DNA from: Opitutia bacterium Tous-C4FEB | GTDB lineage: Bacteria; Verrucomicrobiota; Verrucomicrobiia; Opitutales; Opitutaceae | Length of the DNA: 64,000 bases | NCBI GenBank assembly: GCA_002304445.1 | Contig: NEVA01000004.1 | Span: 62,001 to 126,000 of the forward strand | Direction of reading: 5' to 3' | Shown here: positions 1-8,632 of the stretch, in pieces | How positions within the stretch are numbered: the first letter of the stretch is position 1 | Layout: each line of letters starts with the position of its first letter | The notes under the pieces: model-generated | The model's database searches: none | What the model was told of the DNA's origin: nothing | The model's input: only the letters and a program-made list of their open reading frames with translations | Made by a program: the position numbers and the translations under genes

Positions 1-1708
1 CGGGGCTGTGGAGGCGGGCGATGTCGCGGGCGGCTTCCTTGGGTTGGCGCCATTGGTCGACGATGCCCCAAGAGCGGAGTTGGCCGGGCTCGGAGCCGAC
101 GTAGTCGCTCCGGTAATCGTTAAACGTCCAAAGCGCGGCACCGATCAGGTGGGGAAAGCCGGCGAGCGTGGACCATCGTTCGTCGAGCGCGGGGATGCGC
201 GAGTTGAGGGGTTCGCCGAACTGGCGCACGCCGAACTCTGCGAGAAAGATCGGACGACCGGGCCATTTGGCGGTGAGGGTGGAGACCACCAGACCCGGGT
301 CGGCGCTGTAGGTGTTTTGGAAAATGAGGTCGGAGTCGGTGATGGGATCGTTGGCGGGGCCGTAGTCTGGGCGGGCGCCGGTGAAACTGACGTAGGCGTG
401 CAGGCGGTGCGGATCGAGTTCGCGGCGGGCGTAGTCGATCATGGATTTCACAAACGGGCGGTGATTCACGAGTTCGTTGCCGGGGCTCCAGCCGATAATC
501 GAAGGATGGTTGTAGTCGCGCTCGATCAGCTCGCGAAGCCAGAGCTTGGTGCGGGGGTTGTCGGGGATGACGTTGGGGTCGCCTTCGCCCCAAAGAGGAA
601 TCTCGGCGAAGATCATGACGCCCTTTTCATCGAGGTAATCGAGGAGGTTGGGCGCACTGGGGGCGTGCATGATCCGCATGAAATTGCCGCCGTAGCGTTT
701 CATGAGATCGACATCGAGGCGGACCAAGTGCTCGGGCTCGGTGTTGCCGTAGGCGCGGTGGTCGTGGACGCGGTTGAAGCCCACCAAGCGGACCTTCTCG
801 CCGTTGAGGTAAAGGCCGTCGGGTTTGATTTCAACGCGGCGGATGCCAAAGCGGGTGCGGTGGGTGGCAGGGGTCGGGCCGGTCGGTGCGAGGGAGATCG
901 CGGTAGAAAGGGCATAAAGTTCTGGGTGGTCGAAATGCCAGAGCCGCAGGGCGGCGGTGGGCACGGTGAGCCGGGCGCGGGCGAGAGTGGTGCCGGCGGC
1001 GGGGACGCTGACCGCGGTCTCGACGCGGCCGACGCCCGGGACCTCGGTGGCGAGGCGGACAGCGGCGGGAGCGGCGGCGGCGTTTTCCAGTTTATACTCG
1101 ATGAAAATCTCGGCGGTGCGCGCGGCGAGGTCGGGCTCGGCGCGGACGTGTTGCCGCACGAGCCGCGCGGCGTGGTGCGAGGTCAGGGTGACGCTGCGGC
1201 TGATGCCGCCCCAAGCCCACCAGGCACCGCGGCGAAAGGTGTTGTCGGCGCGGACGGTGACGACGTTGGGCGCGTCGCGGCGCACCCGGTCGGTGATGTC
1301 GAAATCGAACGGCAGATAACCCCCGTCGTGGCGGCCGAGGGAGACGCCATTGAGAAAAACCTCGGCCGATTCGTAGACGGCGCCGAAATTGAGGCGCACG
1401 CGGCGCCCGGTCCACGCGGAAGGCACGGCGAATTCGCGCCGATACCACGCGGCGCCGATGTGTTGGGCGTAGGCGTTGACGGTATCCCAGTTGCCCGGGA
1501 CGGTCAGGCGATCCCAGCCGGCGACGCCGGGTGCCGCGGCGAGGGCCGGATCGACGGTGAAGGCCCAGATGCCGTCGAGGGACAGCGGCGCCTCAACGGG
1601 CGGGGCGACGGCGGTTGCGGGCGAAACGGTGGCGTCGGCGGCACGGAGCGGGAGGGCGGCGAGGGCGATCCACGCGGCGAGGCCGCAAACAAATGGGCTA
1701 AGTTTCAT
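1..1708 (-). CDS. Glycoside hydrolase family 2 (beta-galactosidase/beta-glucuronidase type), 3' end outside the window
   Basis: Secreted family 2 glycosidase, expected to release beta-linked galactosyl, glucuronyl or mannosyl units in the periplasm. The frame is open from an ATG at 1706-1708 (MKLSPFVCGL) through the left edge, giving about 569 codons, so the C-terminus is missing. A hydrophobic signal peptide ending near ALPLRAAD is followed by the jelly-roll sugar-binding domain (motif WYRREFAVP), an immunoglobulin-like middle domain, and the TIM barrel. The acid/base Glu is E412 in GWSPGNEL and the nucleophile is E491 in FLAEFG. It resembles the second GH2 enzyme at 20250-22340, including the SFNDYRS-like segment after the nucleophile. 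A strong terminator lies between it and the upstream receptor gene, so it may have its own promoter or depend on read-through. Substrate cannot be decided from sequence alone. Confidence 0.88.
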   Translation of the reverse strand, partial: MKLSPFVCGLAAWIALAALPLRAADATVSPATAVAPPVEAPLSLDGIWAFTVDPALAAAPGVAGWDRLTVPGNWDTVNAYAQHIGAAWYRREFAVPSAWTGRRVRLNFGAVYESAEVFLNGVSLGRHDGGYLPFDFDITDRVRRDAPNVVTVRADNTFRRGAWWAWGGISRSVTLTSHHAARLVRQHVRAEPDLAARTAEIFIEYKLENAAAAPAAVRLATEVPGVGRVETAVSVPAAGTTLARARLTVPTAALRLWHFDHPELYALSTAISLAPTGPTPATHRTRFGIRRVEIKPDGLYLNGEKVRLVGFNRVHDHRAYGNTEPEHLVRLDVDLMKRYGGNFMRIMHAPSAPNLLDYLDEKGVMIFAEIPLWGEGDPNVIPDNPRTKLWLRELIERDYNHPSIIGWSPGNELVNHRPFVKSMIDYARRELDPHRLHAYVSFTGARPDYGPANDPITDSDLIFQNTYSADPGLVVSTLTAKWPGRPIFLAEFGVRQFGEPLNSRIPALDERWSTLAGFPHLIGAALWTFNDYRSDYVGSEPGQLRSWGIVDQWRQPKEAARDIARLHSP

Positions 1709-1737
1709 GGGGGAGAAGATCGGACGGGTTCGGACAG

Positions 1738-1772
1738 AAAAACGGCGGGCTAGCACGAAGGCCAGCCCGCCG
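1738..1772 (-). terminator. Rho-independent terminator after the TonB receptor gene
   Basis: On the minus strand a GC-rich stem, CGGCGGGCT paired with AGCCCGCCG around a short loop containing TTCG, is followed at once by TTTTT (1742-1738). It sits about 20 bases past the stop codon of the receptor gene (1793) and 30 bases before the GH2 start. It is the clearest intrinsic terminator in the window. Confidence 0.85.
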
Positions 1773-1792
1773 GATAAAACGAGCGAGGCTGA

Positions 1793-4447
1793 TTAGAACT
1801 TGGTCGTCGCCGAGAGCGTGAACTCACGCGGCGCGCCATAGACCCGGTTGCCGGTGTAGTAGGTCTGGTTGCGGAGGTTATCGACTTGAAGTTGGAAATC
1901 GACGACGCGGCCGCGGACCTTGGTGGCGTAGCCGAGTGTGAGGTCGAACACCGTATAACTGGGGAAGATCAAGCCCCAGGCGGTGTTGTCGGAGGCGGGG
2001 TGTTGCGAGCTTTGGTAGCGCGTGCCGAATCCGACGGAGGCGCCCTTGAGCGCGCCCTCGAGGAAGGCGTAGCGTTGGAAGAGGCGCACGATGTTGTCGG
2101 GCGAGTTGGGCAACGGACGGTCCTTCAAGAGCCAGTAGTTGATGTCGAGGGCGACGTCGTTGGTGGGCAGTTTATTGACCGTGGGCTTGTTCTTGTAGAG
2201 GTGGCTGGCGCCGAGCACGAGCGAGTAGGACGGGATCGGAGTCCAAACCCAGTCGGTCTCGTAGCCCTCGGTGGTGTTGCCGTCGATGGTGGTGGACCAG
2301 TTGACGGAGGCGCGCACGGCGGGGTTGGAGGTGGTGGGGTTGAGGTCGGACTCGGTGCCGCGGTTTCGGGGATCGGCGGAATTCCGGTTGATGTCGGTGA
2401 TCAGGATGTTGCCGCGGGTGAGGTTGAACCAACCGAAAGAGCCGGTGAGCTTGCGGTTGAAGAGTTCGAATTTCAGGCCGATTTCCTTGCCCTTGCCGAT
2501 GTCGTTGGGCACCGGGTTGGCCGCCTGCTCGGCGGGAGTGACGATGTCCGCTGGAACCGACGCGGGGGCGAACGAGACGCGGCTCACCTTGCTGGCGCCG
2601 ACGCGGGCGGTCTCGCCCTGGTTCTGGCTGGCGTAGAGGTTGAGCCCGCGGACGATGCGGACGACGGCGCCGACCGTATGGTTGTCCGTCTTGACGTTGG
2701 CCGTAGCGACGGCGCCGGGGAGGACGGCACCGTCCCGATCAACGCCGCCATTGACGGCGTAACCCCAGCTGTAGCGTTTGCCGGCGGTGAGCGTGATGCG
2801 GTCGTCGAACCAGCTCGTGCTGAAGGCGGCGAACTCGGCGCGCGTGATGCTCTTGCTGTAGTCGGCGGTGCGGATGCCGGCGGGCTGAACGGCGGAAGGC
2901 CAGGTAGTGATGAGACGGTTGTCGGGGAACGCGTGCACGCGGGGATCCCAGTAAATCCAAGCATTGGCTCCGGTGAGGGTGGCGGGGATGCGGCCGGTGT
3001 TGACGGTGTCGGGAACCACGCGCGGGGAGGCGGGAACCGAAAGCGGATAGGCGGCGTAGTTGAGCACGGCGTTTTCGACGGTCTGTTCCTGGTCGCCGTA
3101 TTGGGCGCCGATCAGCAGCGTGTTGCGGGAGCGCCACAGGTCTTTCTTGAACACGCCTTGGAACTTCACGTCGCGGTTCTCGACCTTGGTGCGGTTGGCG
3201 GAGAAATTATTGTTTTGGTAGTAACCGGCGGGTTGGAGCCGGGTGCCGAAGCTGTAGAGATCGTAGTTGAGACGGGCTTTGGTGTAGCGGCCCAGCAACG
3301 AGGCGTTGAACCAATCGGTCGCGGCGAAGGTGGAGTCGCTCTCGACGATGGTGGCGGGCTCGGAGAATTTGGCGTTGGGCCCGAAATAATTGTAGGAACG
3401 GCCGCCGGGTGCGTTGCCTTCCTGCAGGGTCTCACCGACGCCAAGGGAGGTCCATTTGCCGGTGGTGTTGAGGATATCGGTGCGCCATTGGCCGAAACCG
3501 CCGTAGCCGATGCGGCTTTGATATTCGGCCTTGGTGAACGGCACGCCGGCGAGAGCGCCGGTGCGGAGCCGGCCGAGGTTCAGCAGGGACTGGTCCGGGT
3601 TATCGAAGGCGTTTTGGTAATTTTGCGACGCGGGCTGCGGCTGGGAGACGGCGTTGCCGGTGCTGGTGCGGTAGACGACCTCGATCCCGGTGCGGAACTT
3701 GGCCGAGGGCTGCCAGAGCAACTGCGGATTGATGAACGTCGTCGTCGAATGCGAGTGCTGCTGCCACTGGTTGCCGTCGCGATGCGAGAGGATCACGCGA
3801 TAGGCGAGGGTTTTGTCGCGGTTGATGGGGCCGGTGAGATCGACGGAGGCCTTGTAAGTGTAATGCGAGCCGATGCGCACGGTGGCCTCTTCTTGTCGGG
3901 CGAAGAGAGGCTTCTTGGTGACGTTGTTGACCTCGCCGCCGATGGTGGCGCCGCCGATGAACACGGCCATGGGGCCCTTGGCGACCTCGATGCGGTCGAC
4001 GTTTTCGGTGTCGAAACCGTAGAACTGGCGGAGGCCGTTGCGGAACGTGCCGTTGTAAGGCTGGCCGCGGAAACGGGTGGAATTTCCCTGGCCATTGCCG
4101 CGCCCGGCGCCGGCGGAGAAATTGCCGTTGGGGGCGTTATCGTCGAGGGCGACGGAGCTGACGTAGGACAAGGCGCCGAGGAAACCGCTCTTGCCGGTGT
4201 CGCGGAGAAACTCGCCCGTGATCACGGTGATTGGCAGCGGCGTATCCATCAGGGCTTGGGCGACGCCGGTGGTCGCGACGGAGTTTTGCACGCGGTAGCC
4301 GGAGTCCTTGGCGCTGCGCACCTCGAAGGCGGAAAGCACGAGCACCTCCGAGGGCGGCGGGACGGAGGGTGGCGACGCCGGCTGGGCAATGAGGGCGAGC
4401 GGCGCGAGCAGCGCGGCGGCGAACAGATGACGGGGGTCGGGTTGCAT
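1793..4447 (-). CDS. TonB-dependent receptor, outer membrane
   Basis: Outer-membrane beta-barrel that imports oligosaccharides or siderophore-like ligands with TonB energy. The ATG at 4447 (MQPDPRHLFA) gives 884 residues and puts the signal peptide (AALLAPLALIAQPA) at the N-terminus; an upstream in-frame ATG at 4486 would add 13 residues and spoil it. After the signal come SAFEVRSAKDSGY, the plug domain (STRFRGQPYNG, VDRIEVAKGPMAV), then a long barrel of alternating strands ending in Phe (ATTKF), the usual barrel-assembly signal. It is the last gene before a strong terminator. A palindrome at 4559-4578, identical in its 16-base core to one at a LacI gene 30 kb away, lies about 110 bases upstream and is the probable operator. 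Its position in a glycosidase cluster argues for a carbohydrate ligand. Confidence 0.92.
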   Translation of the reverse strand: MQPDPRHLFAAALLAPLALIAQPASPPSVPPPSEVLVLSAFEVRSAKDSGYRVQNSVATTGVAQALMDTPLPITVITGEFLRDTGKSGFLGALSYVSSVALDDNAPNGNFSAGAGRGNGQGNSTRFRGQPYNGTFRNGLRQFYGFDTENVDRIEVAKGPMAVFIGGATIGGEVNNVTKKPLFARQEEATVRIGSHYTYKASVDLTGPINRDKTLAYRVILSHRDGNQWQQHSHSTTTFINPQLLWQPSAKFRTGIEVVYRTSTGNAVSQPQPASQNYQNAFDNPDQSLLNLGRLRTGALAGVPFTKAEYQSRIGYGGFGQWRTDILNTTGKWTSLGVGETLQEGNAPGGRSYNYFGPNAKFSEPATIVESDSTFAATDWFNASLLGRYTKARLNYDLYSFGTRLQPAGYYQNNNFSANRTKVENRDVKFQGVFKKDLWRSRNTLLIGAQYGDQEQTVENAVLNYAAYPLSVPASPRVVPDTVNTGRIPATLTGANAWIYWDPRVHAFPDNRLITTWPSAVQPAGIRTADYSKSITRAEFAAFSTSWFDDRITLTAGKRYSWGYAVNGGVDRDGAVLPGAVATANVKTDNHTVGAVVRIVRGLNLYASQNQGETARVGASKVSRVSFAPASVPADIVTPAEQAANPVPNDIGKGKEIGLKFELFNRKLTGSFGWFNLTRGNILITDINRNSADPRNRGTESDLNPTTSNPAVRASVNWSTTIDGNTTEGYETDWVWTPIPSYSLVLGASHLYKNKPTVNKLPTNDVALDINYWLLKDRPLPNSPDNIVRLFQRYAFLEGALKGASVGFGTRYQSSQHPASDNTAWGLIFPSYTVFDLTLGYATKVRGRVVDFQLQVDNLRNQTYYTGNRVYGAPREFTLSATTKF

Positions 4448-4762
4448 GGAACGAATGACGAGCGCAGGGTTATGGTTGTCGGTCACACCGGGTAGATGTG
4501 GCCTGGGAAGGGGGCGAGGAATTCGAAGAGTGTCCGAGAACGGTCCGCAAACGTTGCGATGGTGAAATCGTTCACCCGTGAAAACTGACCCGGAAGCCTG
4601 CGGGGTCCGACTGGCGCGCCTTGGTCAATTTCCTGTCGCGGGCCGATGTGGGCCATGGGGCCGGAGCGGGCTTCAGTGCAAACTCTGGCGCACGGGAGAC
4701 GCTGAGCGCCGAGCCCGTCGACCATATCAGCCCGCCGCGGTCATACCTTCGGCGCGCTCGGG
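4448..4762. other. 315-base leader between SGNH hydrolase and TonB receptor
   Basis: No convincing gene. The region holds the palindromic operator at 4559-4578 and presumably the receptor promoter on the minus strand. I could not place confident -10/-35 boxes, and no terminator is visible after the upstream SGNH gene. Short open frames here have no recognisable protein character. Confidence 0.6.
4559..4578. promoter_or_regulatory. Predicted LacI-family operator upstream of the TonB receptor
   Basis: The sequence GGTGAAATCGTTCACC (4561-4576) has perfect arms GGTGAA/TTCACC around ATCG. The identical 16-mer occurs at 34503-34518 across the start of a LacI-family gene. Two exact copies, both in front of TonB receptor genes at opposite ends of the glycan locus, support a shared regulator. 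Confidence 0.75.
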
Positions 4763-6058
4763 TTAAGGGGGCTTTGTGCCGACGGGCTCGCCGACGACGA
4801 GAAAGCCGCTGAGGTAAAGTCCGTGCGCGGCGTAGGGCTTCGGGTCGGTGATGAGCTTGCCGGCTTTGGCCATAATTGCGGCCTTGTCGATCTGGGTGGC
4901 GAGCAATTCGAGGGTCACGCGATGCTCGGTATCGGCGAGCGGCTTCGAGAAAAACCACCGGGCGAGGTAGAAGCGACCCGGCGTCGAATAACTGTCGAAG
5001 AGCGTGCCCGTCTCCGGCGGCAGCTCGTCGATCGTCACGCGGAACTGGCCGTTCTCGGGGCCTTTCAAGCCGACGATGCCCAGCGCGGTTCCTTTGAAAC
5101 GAAACGCAATCTTCGCGCCCGGCTCCATCGCGACCCAGGTCGGTGGCACCAGGTTTTGCCCGCTTTGGGTGGTGACGTGCACATCATGCGGCGGGACCGG
5201 TTGCCATTGGCTGTCGTGGTCCGTCTCGGCGACGCTGACGATCCGCGCGCGTTGCCAATTTTCGGTCGAGAGCGGTTTCGCCAGCGGGTGCGGTCCGGCG
5301 GCGCCCGCGCGGAGGAACTGCGGCAGCGCGAGCGCCAGCCGGGCGGCGTAAACGCGGTGGCCGGCGTCGGTCGGATGCGTCTTGTCGCGGGTGAAAATCA
5401 GGCGGCCCTGCGCATCGCGGCCCTCGGCATCGGCTTTCACACTTTCAGGCGCCGTCATGACGAGCGTCGCGGCCGCGATGCGCCGCGCGATCTCGACACC
5501 GAAATTGAAACTCGGAATGGCGTAGTGCGCGGCGACGTTCTCCATCGAGCGCGCCGTGCTCTGATAGCTGCCGGCGAGCAGGTCCTTTAACATTCCGTCC
5601 GAAACGGTGTAGACAAAACAGATGTCGGTGTGGGGATTCGCGGCCCACGTCTGGCGGACGATGCCTTCCATGCGCGCTTCGACGCGGGGTGAACCGGAGC
5701 CGTCGTTGACGGCAAATTCCACGAAGAGCAGATCGGGCCGGTGGCGCAGCACATCGCGTTGCAGGCGCGGCGCGCCGTAATCGGAGCCGGTGCCGGAGAC
5801 GGCGGCGTTGATCTCGGTGAATTTTGTCTTCGGGTAGGCGCGCTGAAACGTCGTCAACGTCATCGGCCGCCAGCCCGCTGCGGCGGTGATGCTACCGCCG
5901 AGGAACGCCACGCGCACCTCTTCACCGCGTGCGATCTTGGCGGCGACATTCGGCAAGCCGCCGCGTACGTGAAATTCCGTCAGCTCGGCGCCGCGGGCGA
6001 GCGCGAGCGGAAAAATCACGCCAAGGAGCAGACAGCGAAAGAACTGCAGCATTGTCAT
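4763..6058 (-). CDS. Secreted SGNH/GDSL-type hydrolase (putative carbohydrate esterase)
   Basis: Likely an O-acetyl (or similar) esterase that removes ester decorations from polysaccharide. A signal peptide (LLLGVIFPLALARGA) precedes the SGNH fold: block I FLGGSIT with nucleophile S56, an Asn-containing block FVEFAVNDGSG, and block V DKTHPTDAG with the Asp/His pair. A beta-sandwich C-terminal part follows (FRFKGTALGIVGLKGPENGQF), as in other two-domain SGNH esterases. The start codon overlaps the stop of the upstream GH9-like gene by four bases (ATGA, 6055-6058), so the two are probably translationally coupled. The architecture resembles the gene at 12026-13231; the two are likely paralogues with different substrates. 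431 residues. Confidence 0.85.
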   Translation of the reverse strand: MTMLQFFRCLLLGVIFPLALARGAELTEFHVRGGLPNVAAKIARGEEVRVAFLGGSITAAAGWRPMTLTTFQRAYPKTKFTEINAAVSGTGSDYGAPRLQRDVLRHRPDLLFVEFAVNDGSGSPRVEARMEGIVRQTWAANPHTDICFVYTVSDGMLKDLLAGSYQSTARSMENVAAHYAIPSFNFGVEIARRIAAATLVMTAPESVKADAEGRDAQGRLIFTRDKTHPTDAGHRVYAARLALALPQFLRAGAAGPHPLAKPLSTENWQRARIVSVAETDHDSQWQPVPPHDVHVTTQSGQNLVPPTWVAMEPGAKIAFRFKGTALGIVGLKGPENGQFRVTIDELPPETGTLFDSYSTPGRFYLARWFFSKPLADTEHRVTLELLATQIDKAAIMAKAGKLITDPKPYAAHGLYLSGFLVVGEPVGTKPP

Positions 6059-8376
6059 GGTGAGAGTTGGGCGCGGTGCGCGAGGTAGCCGAAGCCGTAA
6101 GACACCTCGACGGCGGTAGCGGCGCTGCGCGGTGCGCGGAGGCGACCACTGAACGTGCGGGCGTTGGGCGAGTCTTCGGTGACGAGGAGTTTCCCGGTCG
6201 CGCCAGTGGTGGTGACAACCACCTCGGCGGTTTCGACTTTTGCGTAGTCGAAGTTCAGCGGTGCGGTGAGTTGCACGACGATTTCGTCGCCGTCGCGGCG
6301 CAGGTTGAGTGAAATCTCAGCGTGGGCGAGGTAGGCCAAGGAAACATTGAAGGCGGTGTTGAAGGTGACCCAGCCCTCGGTCCAACCGATGTTTCCGACC
6401 TGCGAATTGTAGGGGAAGTGCTGGTTCTTCGGACTGCCATCGATCACGAAGCGGGCCTTTTCGAGTTGGCCGATGCCGCCCTTGTGGAAGCCATACCAGC
6501 CGTGTTCGACGCCTTCGATTTCGCGCGGAGCGTCGTAGGAGAAGTGGCGGCCGGCGGGGTTGCGGCCGAACATCGCATCGAAGTGCGAGGTGGCGAGTTC
6601 GTTGAGCCGCGTGCGCGTGGCGGCATCGCGAATGAAGGGACGAGCCGAGAGCAGGGCCGCGGGTAGGCCGACGACGTTGCCGGGCTCGTTCCACATCGTC
6701 GGCTTGTCGCCCATCGGCGTCCAACCGTCGCCGTCGGTGAGTTTGCGGAAGTCCCAGAGATTGGCGGAGCGGCGGATCGCGACCTGCGCCCACGCGTCGA
6801 TTTTCGCGGCGAGACCGGCGGGGGCGCGGCCGGGGTAGGTGCGGAGAACGTGCGTGAGGCCCGTGAGCGTGAGCCACTCGCTCATGCGCTGGCCCTTGGT
6901 GGTGAGCGGGTCGTTCCAGTCGAGGTTCGTGACCAGCCATTCGGTCTGGCGTAGGGCAGCATTAAGATAGCGGTCGGCATCGGCGCGGCCCTCGCGCCGG
7001 GCGACTTCGTGGAGAAGGAGATTTGGCTCAACGGAGAAACCGGGCGGGAGCGCGCCCTTGGTGGTGCCGAGCTTGGTCTTGAGCGCAAGGAGATCGTGCT
7101 CGGGACTTTCGTCGTAGGGGTAAGTGCGATCGGCGGTGGGCGTGGTCCAGGTCGCGAAGGCGTAGTCGCGCACGACGGTGTAATTTTGCTCCGGCAGATA
7201 GTCCTTCAGCCACGGCCACGCATAGAGGAAGTAGGCGAGTTGGGCCTTGAGGTGTTCGTGGTCGAGGCGCTGGGTGACGATGATGTCGGCGCCCCAGTGG
7301 ATGAGTTTTACGAGGTCAGGGATGTCGGCGCGGTAAGGCGTGAGCGCGCCCCAGAGTTTGGGATCGGTCGAAGCCTCGTAAGTGATCTGACGAGGCATCC
7401 GCGTGTAAGCGGAGGGGTGGGAAAGAAACTGCGGGACAAGGGAGTGGAGCTCCCAACCGAAGTGGTGGTCATCGCGCCAGCCGAATGAGCCACGGCAAAC
7501 CGGGCGGTGGTTGCCGACGTAGTGACGGCTATCGACCATGAAGTTGATCGCGTTCTGGTAGGTCACGCGCTCGAGCCACCACTGGCCGATGCGAAACGGT
7601 GGCGACGTGTGCGGGCCGGCCACGACGACGAACTCGCGCGAGTCGTTCGCGGGTTCGAACGCGGTGAAGTCACCGATGTGTCCGAGGAGCTTGCCTGAGA
7701 AAAGCGCGGCGCCGCCGGTGGCCGCGCGCACCTCGAACAAAGTGCCGTCGGGCAGCGTGGGCGCGGTGAACCGTTTCGATTTTCCGAGATTGAAGCCGCT
7801 CTGGTTGAGATAGATCAGCGGGATTTTTTCGGCGGCAGCGACCGAGGCGCCGAGGGCGGCACTGGCCGACGGTAGCGGCGGGAGCGTGCGCACGCTGGCA
7901 GGCCAGACGATGACTTCCGAGATGCGCGCGTAACCATCGGGCGTGGCGGTAATCCATAGGCGCAGGCGATCGGTGCGCACGGCGACGGCGTCGTCGAATG
8001 CGAGCGCGAGCGCGGTGGCCTGGTTGTTGACGACCGTGGCGGACGGGATGTCGACCCACTGGCCGTCGCGCCGGAATTGAACGGTGAGGCCGCGCACGGC
8101 GGTGGCGGCGTTGAGGCCGGTGTGCACATGCACGCCGAGGAGCGACGTGGTTTCGGCGAGCTCCACCTCAAGCCACCACGGGCCCGCGGGAGTGCGGCCG
8201 CTCGTCCAGCGCGACGTATCGCTTCGGACGCCATCAATGGCGTTAGCGGCGGTGAACTCGCCGTAGGTGGAGCTGGCGAGGGCGGAGCGGAGGGCGACCG
8301 GCCGGGGCGCCGGTTCGGCGGCGATAAGCCCGGCGGCGGCAAGGGCAGACAGAATGGCTAGGCGGAGAGCGTTCAT
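6055..8376 (-). CDS. Secreted GH9-like glycosidase with N-terminal discoidin-type domain
   Basis: I chose the ATG at 8376 (MNALRLAILSALAAAGLIAAEP), which begins with a clean signal peptide; the open frame extends 62 codons further upstream but that part has no protein character. The 773-residue product starts with an F5/8-type C (discoidin) domain (ASSTYGEFTAANAIDG, RWTSGR), followed by the cellulase N-terminal immunoglobulin-like domain (IPLIYLNQSGFNLGKSKRF), then a large helical domain like an (alpha/alpha)6 barrel (MFGRNPAGRHFSYD, NIGWTEGWVTFNTAFN). The canonical GH9 DAGD nucleophile motif is not visible; RDDHHFGW may replace it, so the family call is provisional. It is coupled by ATGA to the SGNH gene downstream. 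Confidence 0.72.
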   Translation of the reverse strand: MNALRLAILSALAAAGLIAAEPAPRPVALRSALASSTYGEFTAANAIDGVRSDTSRWTSGRTPAGPWWLEVELAETTSLLGVHVHTGLNAATAVRGLTVQFRRDGQWVDIPSATVVNNQATALALAFDDAVAVRTDRLRLWITATPDGYARISEVIVWPASVRTLPPLPSASAALGASVAAAEKIPLIYLNQSGFNLGKSKRFTAPTLPDGTLFEVRAATGGAALFSGKLLGHIGDFTAFEPANDSREFVVVAGPHTSPPFRIGQWWLERVTYQNAINFMVDSRHYVGNHRPVCRGSFGWRDDHHFGWELHSLVPQFLSHPSAYTRMPRQITYEASTDPKLWGALTPYRADIPDLVKLIHWGADIIVTQRLDHEHLKAQLAYFLYAWPWLKDYLPEQNYTVVRDYAFATWTTPTADRTYPYDESPEHDLLALKTKLGTTKGALPPGFSVEPNLLLHEVARREGRADADRYLNAALRQTEWLVTNLDWNDPLTTKGQRMSEWLTLTGLTHVLRTYPGRAPAGLAAKIDAWAQVAIRRSANLWDFRKLTDGDGWTPMGDKPTMWNEPGNVVGLPAALLSARPFIRDAATRTRLNELATSHFDAMFGRNPAGRHFSYDAPREIEGVEHGWYGFHKGGIGQLEKARFVIDGSPKNQHFPYNSQVGNIGWTEGWVTFNTAFNVSLAYLAHAEISLNLRRDGDEIVVQLTAPLNFDYAKVETAEVVVTTTGATGKLLVTEDSPNARTFSGRLRAPRSAATAVEVSYGFGYLAHRAQLSP

Positions 8377-8501
8377 GGGAGTGGGGAAAGGAGCGGAGGC
8401 AGTGCCTCGAACCAGCCAGCGGCCATCTTGGCGGCGCGCGCAAAGGTGGTAATGGTGGCAGAAGAACCCGGTTCCGCGCGGACGGGGTTGACGAGCAAAG
8501 C

Positions 8502-8517
8502 TCCTCCAAAGAGGAGT
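8502..8517. repeat. Small perfect hairpin in the gap before the GH9-like gene
   Basis: CTCCTC and GAGGAG pair around a CAAA loop, in the 256-base gap between the fusion dehydrogenase stop (8633) and the GH9-like start. There is no T-run behind it on the minus strand, so a terminator is possible but weak. Nothing else is recognisable in the gap. Confidence 0.4.
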
Positions 8518-8632
8518 GCCGACCACGGGCGTGATCGACCGGCCAAACAAGAGGAATTTCATTGGGTAAGGCGTCCCCGTCGACTGGGCGAGGTCTGGAC
8601 CGGTGGAGCAAACTGGTCGTTGGTGCAGCCGT

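Noticed and set aside
1886-4495. 869-codon open frame on the plus strand
   Set aside because: It is antisense to the complete TonB receptor gene. Its protein is a low-complexity Gly/Ala/Val/Glu-rich sequence without signal, motif or family resemblance, an effect of GC-rich codon usage.
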